Assembly (NCBI GenBank): GCA_029237735.1
Contig: JAQZBU010000008.1
Coordinates: 90,763 to 154,762 of the forward strand
Length of the DNA stretch: 64,000 nt
Direction: 5' to 3'
Source of the DNA: Ramlibacter sp.
GTDB lineage: Bacteria; Pseudomonadota; Gammaproteobacteria; Burkholderiales; Burkholderiaceae_C
This document shows, piece by piece, positions 41,312 through 50,976 of the stretch. The notes below the pieces were generated by a model. It did not search any database. It saw only the letters and a list, made by a program, of their open reading frames with translations, and was not told the origin of the DNA. A program made the position numbers and the translations under genes. The first letter of the stretch is position 1; each line of letters opens with the position of its first letter.

Positions 41312-41460
41312 GTAAACGACATCTCGTGGGACGCCTGAAACGAAATCTTTTCGATATTCTGGGGTTGTCTCCTCGGTCCCTCGCCCTCGCGGGCCCTTCA
41401 CGCCCGCATGCGAGTGGATGCACTCTACCCCACGCACCGCCGCAGTGCATCAGGATTTTC
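41283..41460 (-). ncRNA. Candidate structured RNA ending in an intrinsic terminator
   Basis: Upstream of the terminator, the minus strand can fold as a branched RNA. CCTGA/TCAGG (plus 41450-41454 with 41334-41338) would be a closing stem. TGGGGT/ACCCCA (plus 41427-41432 with 41360-41365) would be a second stem enclosing a hairpin of GCGGGC/GCCCGC (plus 41402-41407 with 41389-41394), extended by CTCGC/GCGAG. Small hairpins GCAC/GTGC and CGAAA/TTTCG lie beside it. No protein frame fits. It could be an sRNA or a leader attenuator for the downstream gene; the 5' end and class are unknown, and it does not match the common RNA families I recall. Confidence 0.45.
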
Positions 41461-41469
41461 CCCCCCTGA

Positions 41470-41703
41470 GTGGTAGCGTGTGGCGGGGGTGGCGGTGGCG
41501 GCGCGCCGGCCCCGGCAACACCTCAAGCCGTGGTGATCACTCAGGCTACGCTGAGCGGTGGCTTGTCCATAGCAATCGTCAGCGGAGGCCTCACGTCGAT
41601 CCCGGCAAAGCCAGTGCTGCACGCCCGCAGGTCCATCGAGCCGACGTCGCTTGCGGGGGGCTTGAACGAAGCTTCATTGCTGGCGCTGCCGGGGGTACGC
41701 TGA
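41470..41703 (+). pseudogene. Lipoprotein-like remnant lacking its signal peptide
   Basis: A 77-codon frame starting VVACGGGGGGGAPAPATP. The Val-Ala-Cys followed by glycines is exactly what follows the hydrophobic core of many Burkholderiales lipoproteins, but a stop codon lies directly upstream and no signal core precedes it. No recognisable domain follows. Probably a decayed gene fragment; the 683 bases between the flanking genes otherwise hold only the minus-strand RNA candidate. Confidence 0.3.
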
Positions 41704-41878
41704 CGCAGCCCGGCGTGGGCGTTGCCTTGGGTCGAAGAGCCCGTGAAGTTGGAGGCCGAAGCGCAGGGGCGCACGAGCGCGCGGCACAGGCTATCGGTCG
41801 ACTACGAGGGACTTTGCGATGAATCGGTCCTGCAGGGCGGTCTCCGCAATGAACTCAGCCTGCCCTCAGCCGCCGGTT

Positions 41879-43516
41879 CTAGGCCGTCCGCGCACCGGCT
41901 TCGAGGATCCACTCCGCAGCCTTCTCGGCCATCATCAAGACCGGCGAATTGGTATTGCCGCTGGTTATGGTCGGCATGGCGCCCGCGTCCACCACGCGCA
42001 GGCCGGCGATGCCGCGGACACGCAAGCGTGAGTCGAGCACGGCCATCGGGTCGTCGTCGCGTCCCATCTTCGTGGTGCCCACCGGGTGGAAGATCGTGGT
42101 GGCAATGTCGCCGGCCAGGCGCGCCAGTTCCTCGTCGCTTTGGTACTGTAGCCCGGGCTTCCATTCCTGCGGTTCGTACTTCGCCAGCGCAGGCTGCGCC
42201 ACGATGCGACGCGTCACGCGCAGTGAGTCGGCGGCCACCTTGCGGTCTTCGGGCGTGCTCAGGTAATTGGGCGCTATCGCAGGCGCGTCCTCGAACTTGC
42301 CGCTGCGAATACGAACGCTGCCCCGGCTCGTCGGGTTGAGGTTGCAGACGCTGGCGGTGAAAGCATTGAACGAGTGCAGCGGCTCACCGAATGCATCGAG
42401 GCTAAGCGGCTGCACGTGGTATTCGATGTTGGGATAGGCAAAGTCGGGCGAGCTGCGCGTGAACGCACCGAGCTGCGAGGGCGCCATGCTCATTGGGCCG
42501 CTGCGCTTGAACCCGTATTCGAGGCCGATCTTCATCTTCCCCCACCAGCTGTTGGCCAGCGTGTTCAACGTCGTCACCCCGTTGACCTTGAACACTGCGC
42601 GGATCTGCAGGTGATCCTGCAGGTTTTCGCCCACGCCCGGCAAATCGTGCAAAACGGGAATGCCGTGCTGCGCGAGAAGCCCAGCCGGGCCGATCCCCGA
42701 GAGTTGCAGGATCTGCGGAGAGCCGATGCTGCCGGCACTGAGGAGCACTTCCTGCTCGGCACTGACCGTGACCATTTCGTTGCCGGTCCAAACATGCGCA
42801 CCTGTGCATCGCTTGCTGCCGTCCGGCTGCTGCTCGATGACCAGGCGCATCACCTGCGCCGAAGTCCACATCTCGAAGTTCGACCGACCGTAGCAGATCG
42901 GGCGCAAGAACGCCTTCGCTGTATTCCAGCGCCAGCCGCTCTTCTGGTTCACCTGGAAGTACCCCACGCCCTCGTTGTCGCCGCGATTGAAATCCTCGGT
43001 GTGCGGGATGCCGGACTCCTGCGCTGCCTTTGCAAATGCGTCGAGGATGTCCCAGCGCAGGCGCTGGCGCTCCACGCGCCATTCGCCCCCTTCGCCGTGG
43101 GCCGCATCGGCGCCCTTGTAATAGTCCTCGTGCTTCTTGAACGCCGGCAGGCAGTTCTGCCAGCTCCAGTTGGCGTCGCCTGTGGCCTGGGCCCAACTGT
43201 CGTAATCGCGGGCCTGCCCGCGCATGTAGATCATGCCGTTGATGCTGGAGCAGCCGCCCAGCGTCTTGCCGCGCGGGTAGCGCAGTTGCCGCCCGTTAAG
43301 TCCGGCATCGGGCTCGGTGTTGTAGAGCCAGTCGGTGCGAGCGTTACCGATGCAATAGAGATAGCCCACCGGGATGTGGATCCAATGGTAGTCGTCCTTG
43401 CGCCCCGCTTCGAGCAGCAGGACCCGCTTCGATGGATTGGCGGAGAGCCGGTTGGCCAGCAGGCAGCCGGCGGTGCCGGCACCGATGATCACGTAATCGA
43501 AGGAGGTATCGCTCAT
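41879..43516 (-). CDS. GMC-family FAD oxidoreductase (choline dehydrogenase-like)
   Basis: A 545-residue enzyme. The FAD site is YVIIGAGTAGCLLANRLS, the GMC signature-1 region is RGKTLGGCSSINGMIYMRG, and the catalytic His/Asn pair lies in FHPVGTTKMG and TSGNTNSPV. Members oxidise alcohols; the substrate cannot be read out. It lies 24 nt after mmsA on the same strand and is probably co-transcribed, suggesting an alcohol-to-aldehyde-to-acyl-CoA route. Confidence 0.9.
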   Translation of the reverse strand: MSDTSFDYVIIGAGTAGCLLANRLSANPSKRVLLLEAGRKDDYHWIHIPVGYLYCIGNARTDWLYNTEPDAGLNGRQLRYPRGKTLGGCSSINGMIYMRGQARDYDSWAQATGDANWSWQNCLPAFKKHEDYYKGADAAHGEGGEWRVERQRLRWDILDAFAKAAQESGIPHTEDFNRGDNEGVGYFQVNQKSGWRWNTAKAFLRPICYGRSNFEMWTSAQVMRLVIEQQPDGSKRCTGAHVWTGNEMVTVSAEQEVLLSAGSIGSPQILQLSGIGPAGLLAQHGIPVLHDLPGVGENLQDHLQIRAVFKVNGVTTLNTLANSWWGKMKIGLEYGFKRSGPMSMAPSQLGAFTRSSPDFAYPNIEYHVQPLSLDAFGEPLHSFNAFTASVCNLNPTSRGSVRIRSGKFEDAPAIAPNYLSTPEDRKVAADSLRVTRRIVAQPALAKYEPQEWKPGLQYQSDEELARLAGDIATTIFHPVGTTKMGRDDDPMAVLDSRLRVRGIAGLRVVDAGAMPTITSGNTNSPVLMMAEKAAEWILEAGARTA

Positions 43517-43539
43517 CCGTCGAGCTTACTGCGCGGCGC

Positions 43540-45081
43540 TTACTTCGCCGTGGGCATGACGAACTCGGCGCCTTTGGAAATGCTCTCCGGCCAGCGCTGC
43601 ATGATCGACTTTTGCTTGGTGTAGAAGCGCACGCCTTCCTCGCCGTAGGCATGCATGTCCCCAAACAGGCTCTTCTTCCAGCCGCCGAAACCATGCCACG
43701 CCATCGGCACCGGGATCGGCACGTTGATGCCGACCATGCCCACCTGTACCCGGCGGCTGAACTCGCGCGCCACGTTGCCGTCGCTCGTGAAGCAGGAAAC
43801 GCCGTTGCCGTACTCGTGCGAATTGACCAGGTCCACCGCCGCGGCGAGGTCCTTCACGCGCACGCAGCCCAGCACCGGGCCGAAGATTTCCTCCTTGTAG
43901 ATCTTCATGTCGGGCGTCACGTTGTCGAACAGCGTGCCGCCGATCCAGAAACCGTTGTCGCATCCCGCTCCGGCTTTCGCGGCCTCGAACTTGCGGCCGT
44001 CGACCACCAGCTTTGCGCCTTCGCTCTCGCCCTGGCCGATATAGCCGGTGATGCGGCTCGCTGCGGCGGCGCTGACGATAGGGCCCATCTCGGCATCGAG
44101 CTCGGTACCGTTCTTGATTTTCAGCTGCCGCGTGCGCTCAGCCAGCAGGGGCATGACGCGGTCCGCGGCGTCGCCCACCAACACGCCCAGCGAGATCGCC
44201 ATGCAGCGCTCGCCCGCGGAGCCGAACGCCGATCCGATCAGCGCATCGACCACCTGGTTCATGTCGGCGTCGGGCATCACCACCATGTGGTTCTTCGCGC
44301 CGCCGAGCGCCTGCACACGCTTGCCGTGACGGGCGCCTGTCTCGTAGATCTTCTGCGCGATGGGCGTTGAGCCGACAAACGAGATTGCCTTCACGCCGGG
44401 GTGTTCAAGCAGCGCATCGACCGCCTCCTTGTCGCCCTGCACGACGTTGAACACACCATCCGGCAGTCCCGCCTCCTTCAGCAGGCGAGCCATCATCAAC
44501 GAGGCCGAAGGATCGAGGGGGCTGGGCTTGAGGATGAAGCAGTTCCCGGCGGCGATCGCCACCGGGTACATCCACATGGGCACCATCACCGGGAAGTTGA
44601 AGGGAGTGATGCCGGCCACCACACCCAACGGTTGGCGCATCGTCCAGTTGTCCATGCCAGTGGACACCTGATCGGTGTAGTCGCCCTTGAGCAGCTGAGG
44701 GATGCCGCAGGCGAACTCAATGATGTCGATGCCGCGGGACACTTCGCCTTGCGCATCCGTGAAGACCTTGCCGTGCTCGGCAGTGATTGCATGGGCCAGC
44801 GCATCGCGGTCGCGGTTCACGAGTTCAAGGAACTTGAACATCACCCGTGCGCGGCGGATCGGGGGCATGTCGGCCCAAGACGGGAACGCGGCCTGCGCGG
44901 CCGCAACGGCAGCATCGACCTCGGCGCCATTCGCCAGTGCCACCTTGCCGGTCACGGCGCCTGTGGCGGGATTAAAGACATCGGCGCGGCGGCCGCTCTG
45001 GCCGGGCACTGTCTTACCTGCGATCCAGTGTTCGATCGATGCGGTGGCGACTTGCGCCAGGGATTTGTCGGGGGCGTTCAT
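43540..45081 (-). CDS. mmsA: CoA-acylating methylmalonate-semialdehyde dehydrogenase
   Basis: A 513-residue aldehyde dehydrogenase of the MmsA type, converting (methyl)malonate semialdehyde to propionyl- or acetyl-CoA in valine or beta-alanine catabolism. The nucleophile is the Cys of [26 protein letters not shown] and the [14 protein letters not shown] segment distinguish it from ordinary ALDHs. ATG 45081 is the natural start. Divergent from a LysR regulator. Confidence 0.92.
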   Translation of the reverse strand: MNAPDKSLAQVATASIEHWIAGKTVPGQSGRRADVFNPATGAVTGKVALANGAEVDAAVAAAQAAFPSWADMPPIRRARVMFKFLELVNRDRDALAHAITAEHGKVFTDAQGEVSRGIDIIEFACGIPQLLKGDYTDQVSTGMDNWTMRQPLGVVAGITPFNFPVMVPMWMYPVAIAAGNCFILKPSPLDPSASLMMARLLKEAGLPDGVFNVVQGDKEAVDALLEHPGVKAISFVGSTPIAQKIYETGARHGKRVQALGGAKNHMVVMPDADMNQVVDALIGSAFGSAGERCMAISLGVLVGDAADRVMPLLAERTRQLKIKNGTELDAEMGPIVSAAAASRITGYIGQGESEGAKLVVDGRKFEAAKAGAGCDNGFWIGGTLFDNVTPDMKIYKEEIFGPVLGCVRVKDLAAAVDLVNSHEYGNGVSCFTSDGNVAREFSRRVQVGMVGINVPIPVPMAWHGFGGWKKSLFGDMHAYGEEGVRFYTKQKSIMQRWPESISKGAEFVMPTAK

Positions 45082-45170
45082 GCGGATGGCTTTCTCGGAG
45101 AAGGTAACTGCGGAGAATTCCAGTCTATGCCTGCCCAGGTGCTTTGCAAATAGATGGAACTTGACTACAT

Positions 45171-45188
45171 TGTTCATTTTATTGAACA
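45171..45188. promoter_or_regulatory. Candidate LysR operator between mmsA and its regulator
   Basis: TGTTCA-N6-TGAACA, a perfect 6-bp inverted repeat, lies about 10 nt before the LysR start codon in the 116-nt divergent spacer. It has T-N11-A type symmetry, so autoregulation plus mmsA control is plausible. Confidence 0.6.
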
Positions 45189-45197
45189 GTTGTCCCT

Positions 45198-46136
45198 ATG
45201 GCTACTCTGGCCACCCCCGTCTTTGCAGACCTGCACCTGCTCACGGTGTTGTCCCAAACCCGCAGCTACACCCCGGCCGCGAGAAGACTGGGCGTGTCCA
45301 AGGCATCGGTCAGCATGCGCATCGCCGAGCTGGAACGCGCCGCTGGCGTGCCGCTGGTGCGGCGCACCACGCGGTCGGTGGGGCTGACGGAGGCGGGGCA
45401 GCAACTGGTCGACGAGACACAGGGTGCGTTCACCCGGATCGAACAGAGTTTTTCCGGCATCAAGGACCTCGCGGGCACACCGCGCGGCCTGGTCCGCGTC
45501 ACCGCGCCGGTAGCGCTGGGCCGCCAGCACATCGCGCCGTTACTGGCGGGATTTCTCAGGGCCCTTCCGGACATCCGGCTCGAACTCGACCTGACGGACC
45601 GTTTTGTCAACCTCGCGCAGGAAGGCTTCGACCTGGCGATCCGCCACACCCACGCGCCGCCCGACACCCACGTCGCATGGGCCCTTTGCGAGACGCGGTC
45701 GCTACTGGTGGCGAGCAGCGATTACCTGCGCCGCCGCGGCACGCCGGCTCATCCCAACGACCTCGCAGCGCACCAGTGCGTGTTGTACCTCCGCGATGGG
45801 GCGGGGCAGAGCTGGTCGTTCGAGCGGGAGGCCGGCCGCAAAGGCGCCGAACGCGTGAGCGTGCCGGTGAGCGGGCCTCTGCGCGCGAACAACAGCGAAG
45901 TACTGCGCGAGGGCGTGCTGGGCGGGCTGGGCATCGGCCTGCTGCCGGATTTCACCGCCGCGCAGCACCTGGGGGAGCGCCGGCTGGTGGAGGTGTTGCC
46001 GCAATGGCAGCCGCGCGGGTTCTTTGGGGACCGGCTCTACGCGATCCGGCCATGGGCGCCCCAAGTGCCCCGCGCCGTGCAATGCTTCGTCGACCACCTG
46101 CGCCAGTCGCTGGCTCGAGGGTTCCTGGCGGCCTAG
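45198..46136 (+). CDS. LysR-family transcriptional regulator
   Basis: A 312-residue LTTR with an N-terminal winged HTH (YTPAARRLGVSKASVSMRIAEL-type helix pair, about 20-40) and a C-terminal substrate-binding-like domain (LGIGLLPDFTA). Divergent from mmsA, so a likely controller of mmsA and the GMC oxidoreductase. Its 3' end overlaps the convergent AtuA gene by 4 nt. Confidence 0.9.
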   Translation: MATLATPVFADLHLLTVLSQTRSYTPAARRLGVSKASVSMRIAELERAAGVPLVRRTTRSVGLTEAGQQLVDETQGAFTRIEQSFSGIKDLAGTPRGLVRVTAPVALGRQHIAPLLAGFLRALPDIRLELDLTDRFVNLAQEGFDLAIRHTHAPPDTHVAWALCETRSLLVASSDYLRRRGTPAHPNDLAAHQCVLYLRDGAGQSWSFEREAGRKGAERVSVPVSGPLRANNSEVLREGVLGGLGIGLLPDFTAAQHLGERRLVEVLPQWQPRGFFGDRLYAIRPWAPQVPRAVQCFVDHLRQSLARGFLAA

Positions 46137-47932
46137 TGACGCTCGCCCTGGAGTTGCCAGCTCGCCGGCACTTGCACTGGCATCGACAGCAGGATCTGCG
46201 CCATGCCCTTGCCCAAGGGATCGTTGCGCAGCGAGGCCATGCCACCGCCATCCAGCGCGCGGGTGCACACGAAGTTCATGGCGTGGATGCCGGGTACGTC
46301 GAAGCGCGTGACGGTGCCTTGCACCAAGTGCGCCAGCCATTGCGCGACGCGCGCTTCGGTGAGCTGCTCGCGCAACACGGTCAGCCACTCGGGGCGACGC
46401 GCGATGATCCCGATATTGGAGGTGTCGCCCTTGTCGCCGCTGCGGCCCCACGCCACACGGACGAGGGGCACCTCGATCATGGGACCGGTGGCCGTCTCCT
46501 CGCGCGCGGGGTCGGCAGCGGCGGGCGCGGGCACAGCGGGCTGGCCCGCTGGCACGGCCACGGGCGTGATGCGATCGCCGATCGCCACCGCAGGCGCAAC
46601 GCGGCGCTTGTCCAGCGGGAAAGCGAACTGTTTGATGGCTGGCGATGGCTTGGGCCTGCCGTCCGCACCCGTGGTGCCCGGCGACCAGGATGTGCCGGCC
46701 GGGGCGATCTCGCGCGCGAACAGCTCCAGCGCCGCCTTGTGTGGATGCATCGCCGACACGCGCAGCACTGCCTCACGCACGTCGCAGGTGCGTGCATGCA
46801 GCCCGAAGTTGCCTTGCTCCGAACCCAGTACCTCGATCAGCGTGCGGGTGAAGTCCGCAAACCCATGCTGAGCGAAGAGTTCGCGCGTCCGCTCGAGGAT
46901 CGCCTCGCCGGTGCGCCGGGCTTTTCGTGCAGCGTCGAGACCTACGATGGTCAGCTGCGCGCTGCAACGGAACCCGTCCATGTAGGTGGCCGACACTTTG
47001 TAGGCAGGCCCGGGCGCAAGTCCGCGAGCACCCTGCACGAGCACGCGATGCTCGCCCACCGCCTGCAGCGTGACCCCGCTGAAATCGCATGTGACGTCCG
47101 GCAGCAGGTAGCGCTGCGGATCGCCGATCTCGTAGAGCATCTGCTCGGCGATCACCGCCGGGTTCACCAGCCCACCCGTGCCCGGCGGCTTGGTGGCAAC
47201 GAAGCTGCCGTCGGCTCGGCATTCGATGACCGGATAACCGATGTGCGCCCAGTCCGGCACGCTTTCCCAGTCGGTATGCAGCCCGCCAGTGGCCTGGCAG
47301 CCGCACTCGATGATGTGGCCAGCCAGGCAGCCTTGGGCAAGCCGGTCGTAATCGGCCGTTTCCCATCCGAATTCGTACATCAAGGCGCCTAGCGTGACAG
47401 CGCTGTCCACGCAGCGACCAGTGATCACCACTTGAGCGCCGTCCGCCAGCGCCTGCCGCACCGGCAGGGCACCCAGGTAAGCATTGGCAGTGAGGAGCCT
47501 GGCGGGTAGTTCAGCGCCACTTTGCATCTCCGTGACGCCTTCTCCCCGCAACTGCGGCACGAGCGGCATCACGTCGTCGCCCTGGACCACCGCGATCTTG
47601 AGGGTCAGACCCTGTTCAGTCGCCAGCGCTGCGATGGCCTGCGCGCAGGCCTGCGGGTTGACCCCGCCCGCGTTGCTGATCACCTTGATGCCTTGCGCTG
47701 CCACGTCCTTCAGGATCGCCTTCATCGTAATGGCGACGAAATCGGTCGCGTAGCCCAGGCTGGGATCCTTCGAGTGCGCCGCCGCGAGGATGGACATGGT
47801 CAGCTCGGCGAGGTAATCGAATACCAGGTAGTCGACCTTCCCCACATTTACCAGTTGCGGCGCGCCCACGCTGCTGTCGCCCCAGAAGCCCGACGCGCCG
47901 CCGATGCGAACGCTGCGTTCGTTCTCGCTCAT
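46133..47932 (-). CDS. AtuA-family protein (DUF1446 plus AtuA-like ferredoxin-fold)
   Basis: A 599-residue protein. About residues 1-450 match the DUF1446/AtuA core (RIGGASGFWGDSSVGAPQL; VISNAGGVNPQACAQAI), and the last 110 or so (PLVRVAWGRSGDKGDTSNIG) form the AtuA-like C-terminal domain, often a separate gene. Pseudomonas AtuA belongs to acyclic terpene (citronellol) degradation, but many relatives sit in general acyl-CoA clusters; the activity is not established. Fits the SDR/MaoC genes further on. Confidence 0.85.
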   Translation of the reverse strand: MSENERSVRIGGASGFWGDSSVGAPQLVNVGKVDYLVFDYLAELTMSILAAAHSKDPSLGYATDFVAITMKAILKDVAAQGIKVISNAGGVNPQACAQAIAALATEQGLTLKIAVVQGDDVMPLVPQLRGEGVTEMQSGAELPARLLTANAYLGALPVRQALADGAQVVITGRCVDSAVTLGALMYEFGWETADYDRLAQGCLAGHIIECGCQATGGLHTDWESVPDWAHIGYPVIECRADGSFVATKPPGTGGLVNPAVIAEQMLYEIGDPQRYLLPDVTCDFSGVTLQAVGEHRVLVQGARGLAPGPAYKVSATYMDGFRCSAQLTIVGLDAARKARRTGEAILERTRELFAQHGFADFTRTLIEVLGSEQGNFGLHARTCDVREAVLRVSAMHPHKAALELFAREIAPAGTSWSPGTTGADGRPKPSPAIKQFAFPLDKRRVAPAVAIGDRITPVAVPAGQPAVPAPAAADPAREETATGPMIEVPLVRVAWGRSGDKGDTSNIGIIARRPEWLTVLREQLTEARVAQWLAHLVQGTVTRFDVPGIHAMNFVCTRALDGGGMASLRNDPLGKGMAQILLSMPVQVPASWQLQGERH

Positions 47933-48085
47933 CCGGATTTCCTCATCGTTGATGCTTTATACCCGTCACTGCATATTTGGCCAGTCCCTGCTGCGCCATG
48001 CTGGAGAAGCCCGGCCGTTTCCTACAGCCGGCAAGCGGCTCTGCAGTTAGGATGGCGGCTCCACCCTGGATGCACCACCGTCTTC

Positions 48086-49204
48086 ATGCCGGATTTCACG
48101 CCCCGCCTCGAGCAGCAGACTGCCCCGGAAGGCGTGCGCCTGCGGGTGCTGGGCCAGTGGACGGCGGCGCAATTTGCGCAGCCGCGGCTTCTGAAGGTCC
48201 TGCGGGCAGGGTTGGCGGGCACCTCGGCGCAGCAAGCGTGGGACCTGAGCCAGGCCGAACAGCTGGATCACGTGGGCGCCCAGTTGCTGTGGGACCAATG
48301 GGGCGGGGAGTGGCCGTCGAACCTGGAGCTGTTGCCGCAGCAGAAAGCCGTGCTGGAACGTGTCGCCCGGTTCACGGTGGCGCCTCGCAAGCCGCGAAAG
48401 ACGACATGGATGGGCAGCTATCTGGCGTTGGGCGCGTGGGTGCTTTACGCAGGCGATCACGTCAAGTCGTTTGTGCGCCTGATCGGTCAGCTCGCGCTCA
48501 ACCTGGGCACGCTCGCGCGTGCGCCGCATGAAGGCCCCTGGCGCGATCTCACGGGTCACATCTACCGCATTGGCGCAACGGCCTTGCCGATCACGGCGTT
48601 GGTGGGCTTCCTGATCGGGGTGGTGCTGGCGTATCTCACGTCGCAGCAGCTGCGACAGTTCGGCGCGGATGCCTACATCGTCAATATCCTGGGCATCGCG
48701 CTCATCCGCGAGCTCGGCCCCATGCTGGCCGCGATCCTGATCGCAGGGCGCTCGGGCTCCGCCATTACTGCACAGATCGGCGTCATGCGCGTCACGGACG
48801 AGCTCGACGCGATGCGCGTCATGGGCATCTCGCACAGCTTCCGCCTCGTCATGCCCCGGGCGATGGCCCTCGCCGTCGCGATGCCGCTGATCAGCGTGTG
48901 GACGACGCTCTGCGCGCTGGCCGGCGGGATGCTGGCGGCGGATGTTTCGCTGGGCATCACGCCGACTTTCTTCCTCAATGCGCTCCCACAGGCAGTGAGC
49001 ATCGGCAACCTGGGGCTGGCGACCAGCAAATCGGTGGTGTTCGGCGTGCTGATTGCGCTTATCGGCTGCCACTTCGGCCTTCGCGTGCAGCCGAACACCC
49101 AAAGCCTCGGCGAGGGCACGACAGCCTCGGTGGTCTCGTCGATCACAGTGGTGATTCTCGTGGACGCGTTGTTCGCCGTGTTGTTCAAGGAAGTGGGTAT
49201 CTGA
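48086..49204 (+). CDS. MCE-system ABC permease, MlaE family, with STAS-like N-terminus
   Basis: A 372-residue protein. About residues 10-110 look like a STAS/MlaB-like domain (TAAQFAQPRLL; LDHVGAQLLWDQWGG), and the rest is the MlaE permease, e.g. ELGPMLAAILIAGRSGSAITAQIG, the family signature. With the next genes it forms an inner-membrane lipid transporter for trafficking between membranes. The stop overlaps the ATPase start by one base. Upstream frame is spurious; ATG 48086 is the only sensible start. Confidence 0.88.
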   Translation: MPDFTPRLEQQTAPEGVRLRVLGQWTAAQFAQPRLLKVLRAGLAGTSAQQAWDLSQAEQLDHVGAQLLWDQWGGEWPSNLELLPQQKAVLERVARFTVAPRKPRKTTWMGSYLALGAWVLYAGDHVKSFVRLIGQLALNLGTLARAPHEGPWRDLTGHIYRIGATALPITALVGFLIGVVLAYLTSQQLRQFGADAYIVNILGIALIRELGPMLAAILIAGRSGSAITAQIGVMRVTDELDAMRVMGISHSFRLVMPRAMALAVAMPLISVWTTLCALAGGMLAADVSLGITPTFFLNALPQAVSIGNLGLATSKSVVFGVLIALIGCHFGLRVQPNTQSLGEGTTASVVSSITVVILVDALFAVLFKEVGI

Positions 49205-50028
49205 TGGCGGACGACCTCGTGGCTACCGAGCTTCCCGCCAGCGGGGCGCCAATGGTGGACATCCGAAAGCTCTGGTCGGTGTTCGAGACACCCGAGAAGC
49301 GCTTCGTCGTCCACCAGGATCTGGACCTCAAGGTGGAGCGCGGCGAAGTGCTGTCCATCGTGGGCGGCTCGGGCAGTGGCAAGACGGTGCTGCTGCGACA
49401 GATCCTGGGGTTGGAGACGCCCACCAAGGGCGAGATTTTCGTGCTCGGCCAGCCGGTGGGCCAGCTGGGTCGAAGGGGTGCGGCCAGCCGCATCGGGATG
49501 TTGTTCCAGCACGGCGCGCTATTCTCCGCGTTCAGCGTGCTGGAGAACATCGCGTTCCCGCTGCGTGAGCTCAAGACCTTGCCGTCGGCATTGGTGCGCG
49601 AGGCTGCCATGGTGAAGCTGCAGATGGTGGGCCTGAAGCCGGAGGACGGCGACAAGATGCCCTCGGATCTCTCCGGTGGCATGATCAAGCGCGCGGCCCT
49701 GGCGCGGGCGCTGATCATGGACCCGCCGCTGCTGCTGCTCGACGAGCCCACGGCGGGCCTGGACCCGGACAGCTCCGACGGTTTCGTGACGCTGCTGCGG
49801 TCTTTGCACCGCGAGCTGGAACTCACTGTCATCATGGTCACGCACGACCTTGACACGCTCTTCGAGCTGTCCACGCGCATCGCCGTGCTGGCCGACCGGC
49901 GCGTCATCGTCGCGGCGGCGCCAAAGGACGTGATCGCATTCCAGCATCCCTTCATTCACGATTTTTTCCTCGGCGAACGGGGCCAGCGGGCGATGGAGCT
50001 GCTGCGCGAGTACCCGTTTGCGGTGTAA
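49204..50028 (+). CDS. MCE-system ABC ATPase, MlaF-like
   Basis: A 274-residue ABC ATPase with Walker A GGSGSGKT (residues 54-61), signature LSGGM, Walker B LLLDEPTAGLDP and H-loop VTHD. It starts on the last base of the permease stop (TGATG), so translation is coupled. It powers the permease encoded upstream. Confidence 0.92.
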   Translation: MADDLVATELPASGAPMVDIRKLWSVFETPEKRFVVHQDLDLKVERGEVLSIVGGSGSGKTVLLRQILGLETPTKGEIFVLGQPVGQLGRRGAASRIGMLFQHGALFSAFSVLENIAFPLRELKTLPSALVREAAMVKLQMVGLKPEDGDKMPSDLSGGMIKRAALARALIMDPPLLLLDEPTAGLDPDSSDGFVTLLRSLHRELELTVIMVTHDLDTLFELSTRIAVLADRRVIVAAAPKDVIAFQHPFIHDFFLGERGQRAMELLREYPFAV

Positions 50029-50040
50029 AAAGGAAGTCTT

Positions 50041-50976
50041 ATGGAAAACAAGGCCCATGCGATGGCAGCCGGCATTTTCGTGGTGGCGATCACGCTCCTG
50101 CTGGTGGGGCTCGCCGCCTGGCTCACGCGCGACACGGGCAAGCGTGACCCCTACGAGATATCCACCCGCGAAACCATTACCGGGCTGCAGGAGCAGGCCG
50201 CCGTGCGTTATCGCGGCGTCGAAGTCGGCAAGGTCGCGGCTATCGGCTTCGATCCCAAGACTCAAGGGAACGTGCTTATGAAGCTGGAAATCGACCACGA
50301 TGCACCGGTGACTAGAGACACGTTCGCCACCTTGGGTTTCCAGGGTGTCACCGGGCTGGCCTTCGTACAGCTTGATGACACCGGCAAGCCGGCCCCCCGG
50401 CTGCAGCCCGAGGACGGGCATCCTCCGCGCATTCCGCTGCGGCCGGGCCTGCTGTCCAAGCTGATGGACAAGGGAGAGGTGATCCTCGATCGCGTGGAGC
50501 AGGTTACCGCCCGCATGAACCAGATGCTGGGTGACGAGAACCAGAAGCGGTTCTCGTCCGCCCTCGACAACCTGGGATCCGCGGCGGCCGAGGCCGGTCA
50601 ACTGGCCAAACGCCTCGATTCAACAGTGGCGACTCGCGTGGACCCCGCGATCGCATCAGTGCAAAAGAGCGCCGAGCAGGTGGGCAAGACGGCGGCTGAC
50701 TTCAGCCAGACTTCCCAGCGCCTGAACCAGAAGGACGGACCCATGGACCGGTTGGCGGAAGGCACGGAGGCGCTCTCGCATGCCGCGGACTCTTTCAACT
50801 CGGCGACCTTGCCCCGCATTAACCGGGTCACCGAGGAAACGTCCCGCGCGGTGCGGCAACTGGGCCGCACGGCCAACACCATCAACGACAACCCGCAGTC
50901 GCTGATCTTTGGTTCCGGGGCGGTTGTGCCCGGCCCCGGCGAACCCGGGTTTACCGCGCCGGGAGGCCGTCAGTGA
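50041..50976 (+). CDS. MlaD/MCE domain periplasmic lipid-binding protein
   Basis: A 311-residue protein: one N-terminal helix (about 8-28), a single MCE domain (about 38-115; YEISTRETITGLQEQAAVRYRGV begins it), then a long helical tail (about 150-290) with Ala/Gln-rich coiled-coil character. It would bridge the transporter to the outer membrane. GGAAGT precedes the start, 12 nt after the ATPase. Confidence 0.9.
   Translation: MENKAHAMAAGIFVVAITLLLVGLAAWLTRDTGKRDPYEISTRETITGLQEQAAVRYRGVEVGKVAAIGFDPKTQGNVLMKLEIDHDAPVTRDTFATLGFQGVTGLAFVQLDDTGKPAPRLQPEDGHPPRIPLRPGLLSKLMDKGEVILDRVEQVTARMNQMLGDENQKRFSSALDNLGSAAAEAGQLAKRLDSTVATRVDPAIASVQKSAEQVGKTAADFSQTSQRLNQKDGPMDRLAEGTEALSHAADSFNSATLPRINRVTEETSRAVRQLGRTANTINDNPQSLIFGSGAVVPGPGEPGFTAPGGRQ

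Noticed and set aside
41283..41460. 6S RNA identity for the minus-strand RNA
   Set aside because: Branched fold rather than a single rod with a central bubble, and no match to the 6S terminal sequences I recall.
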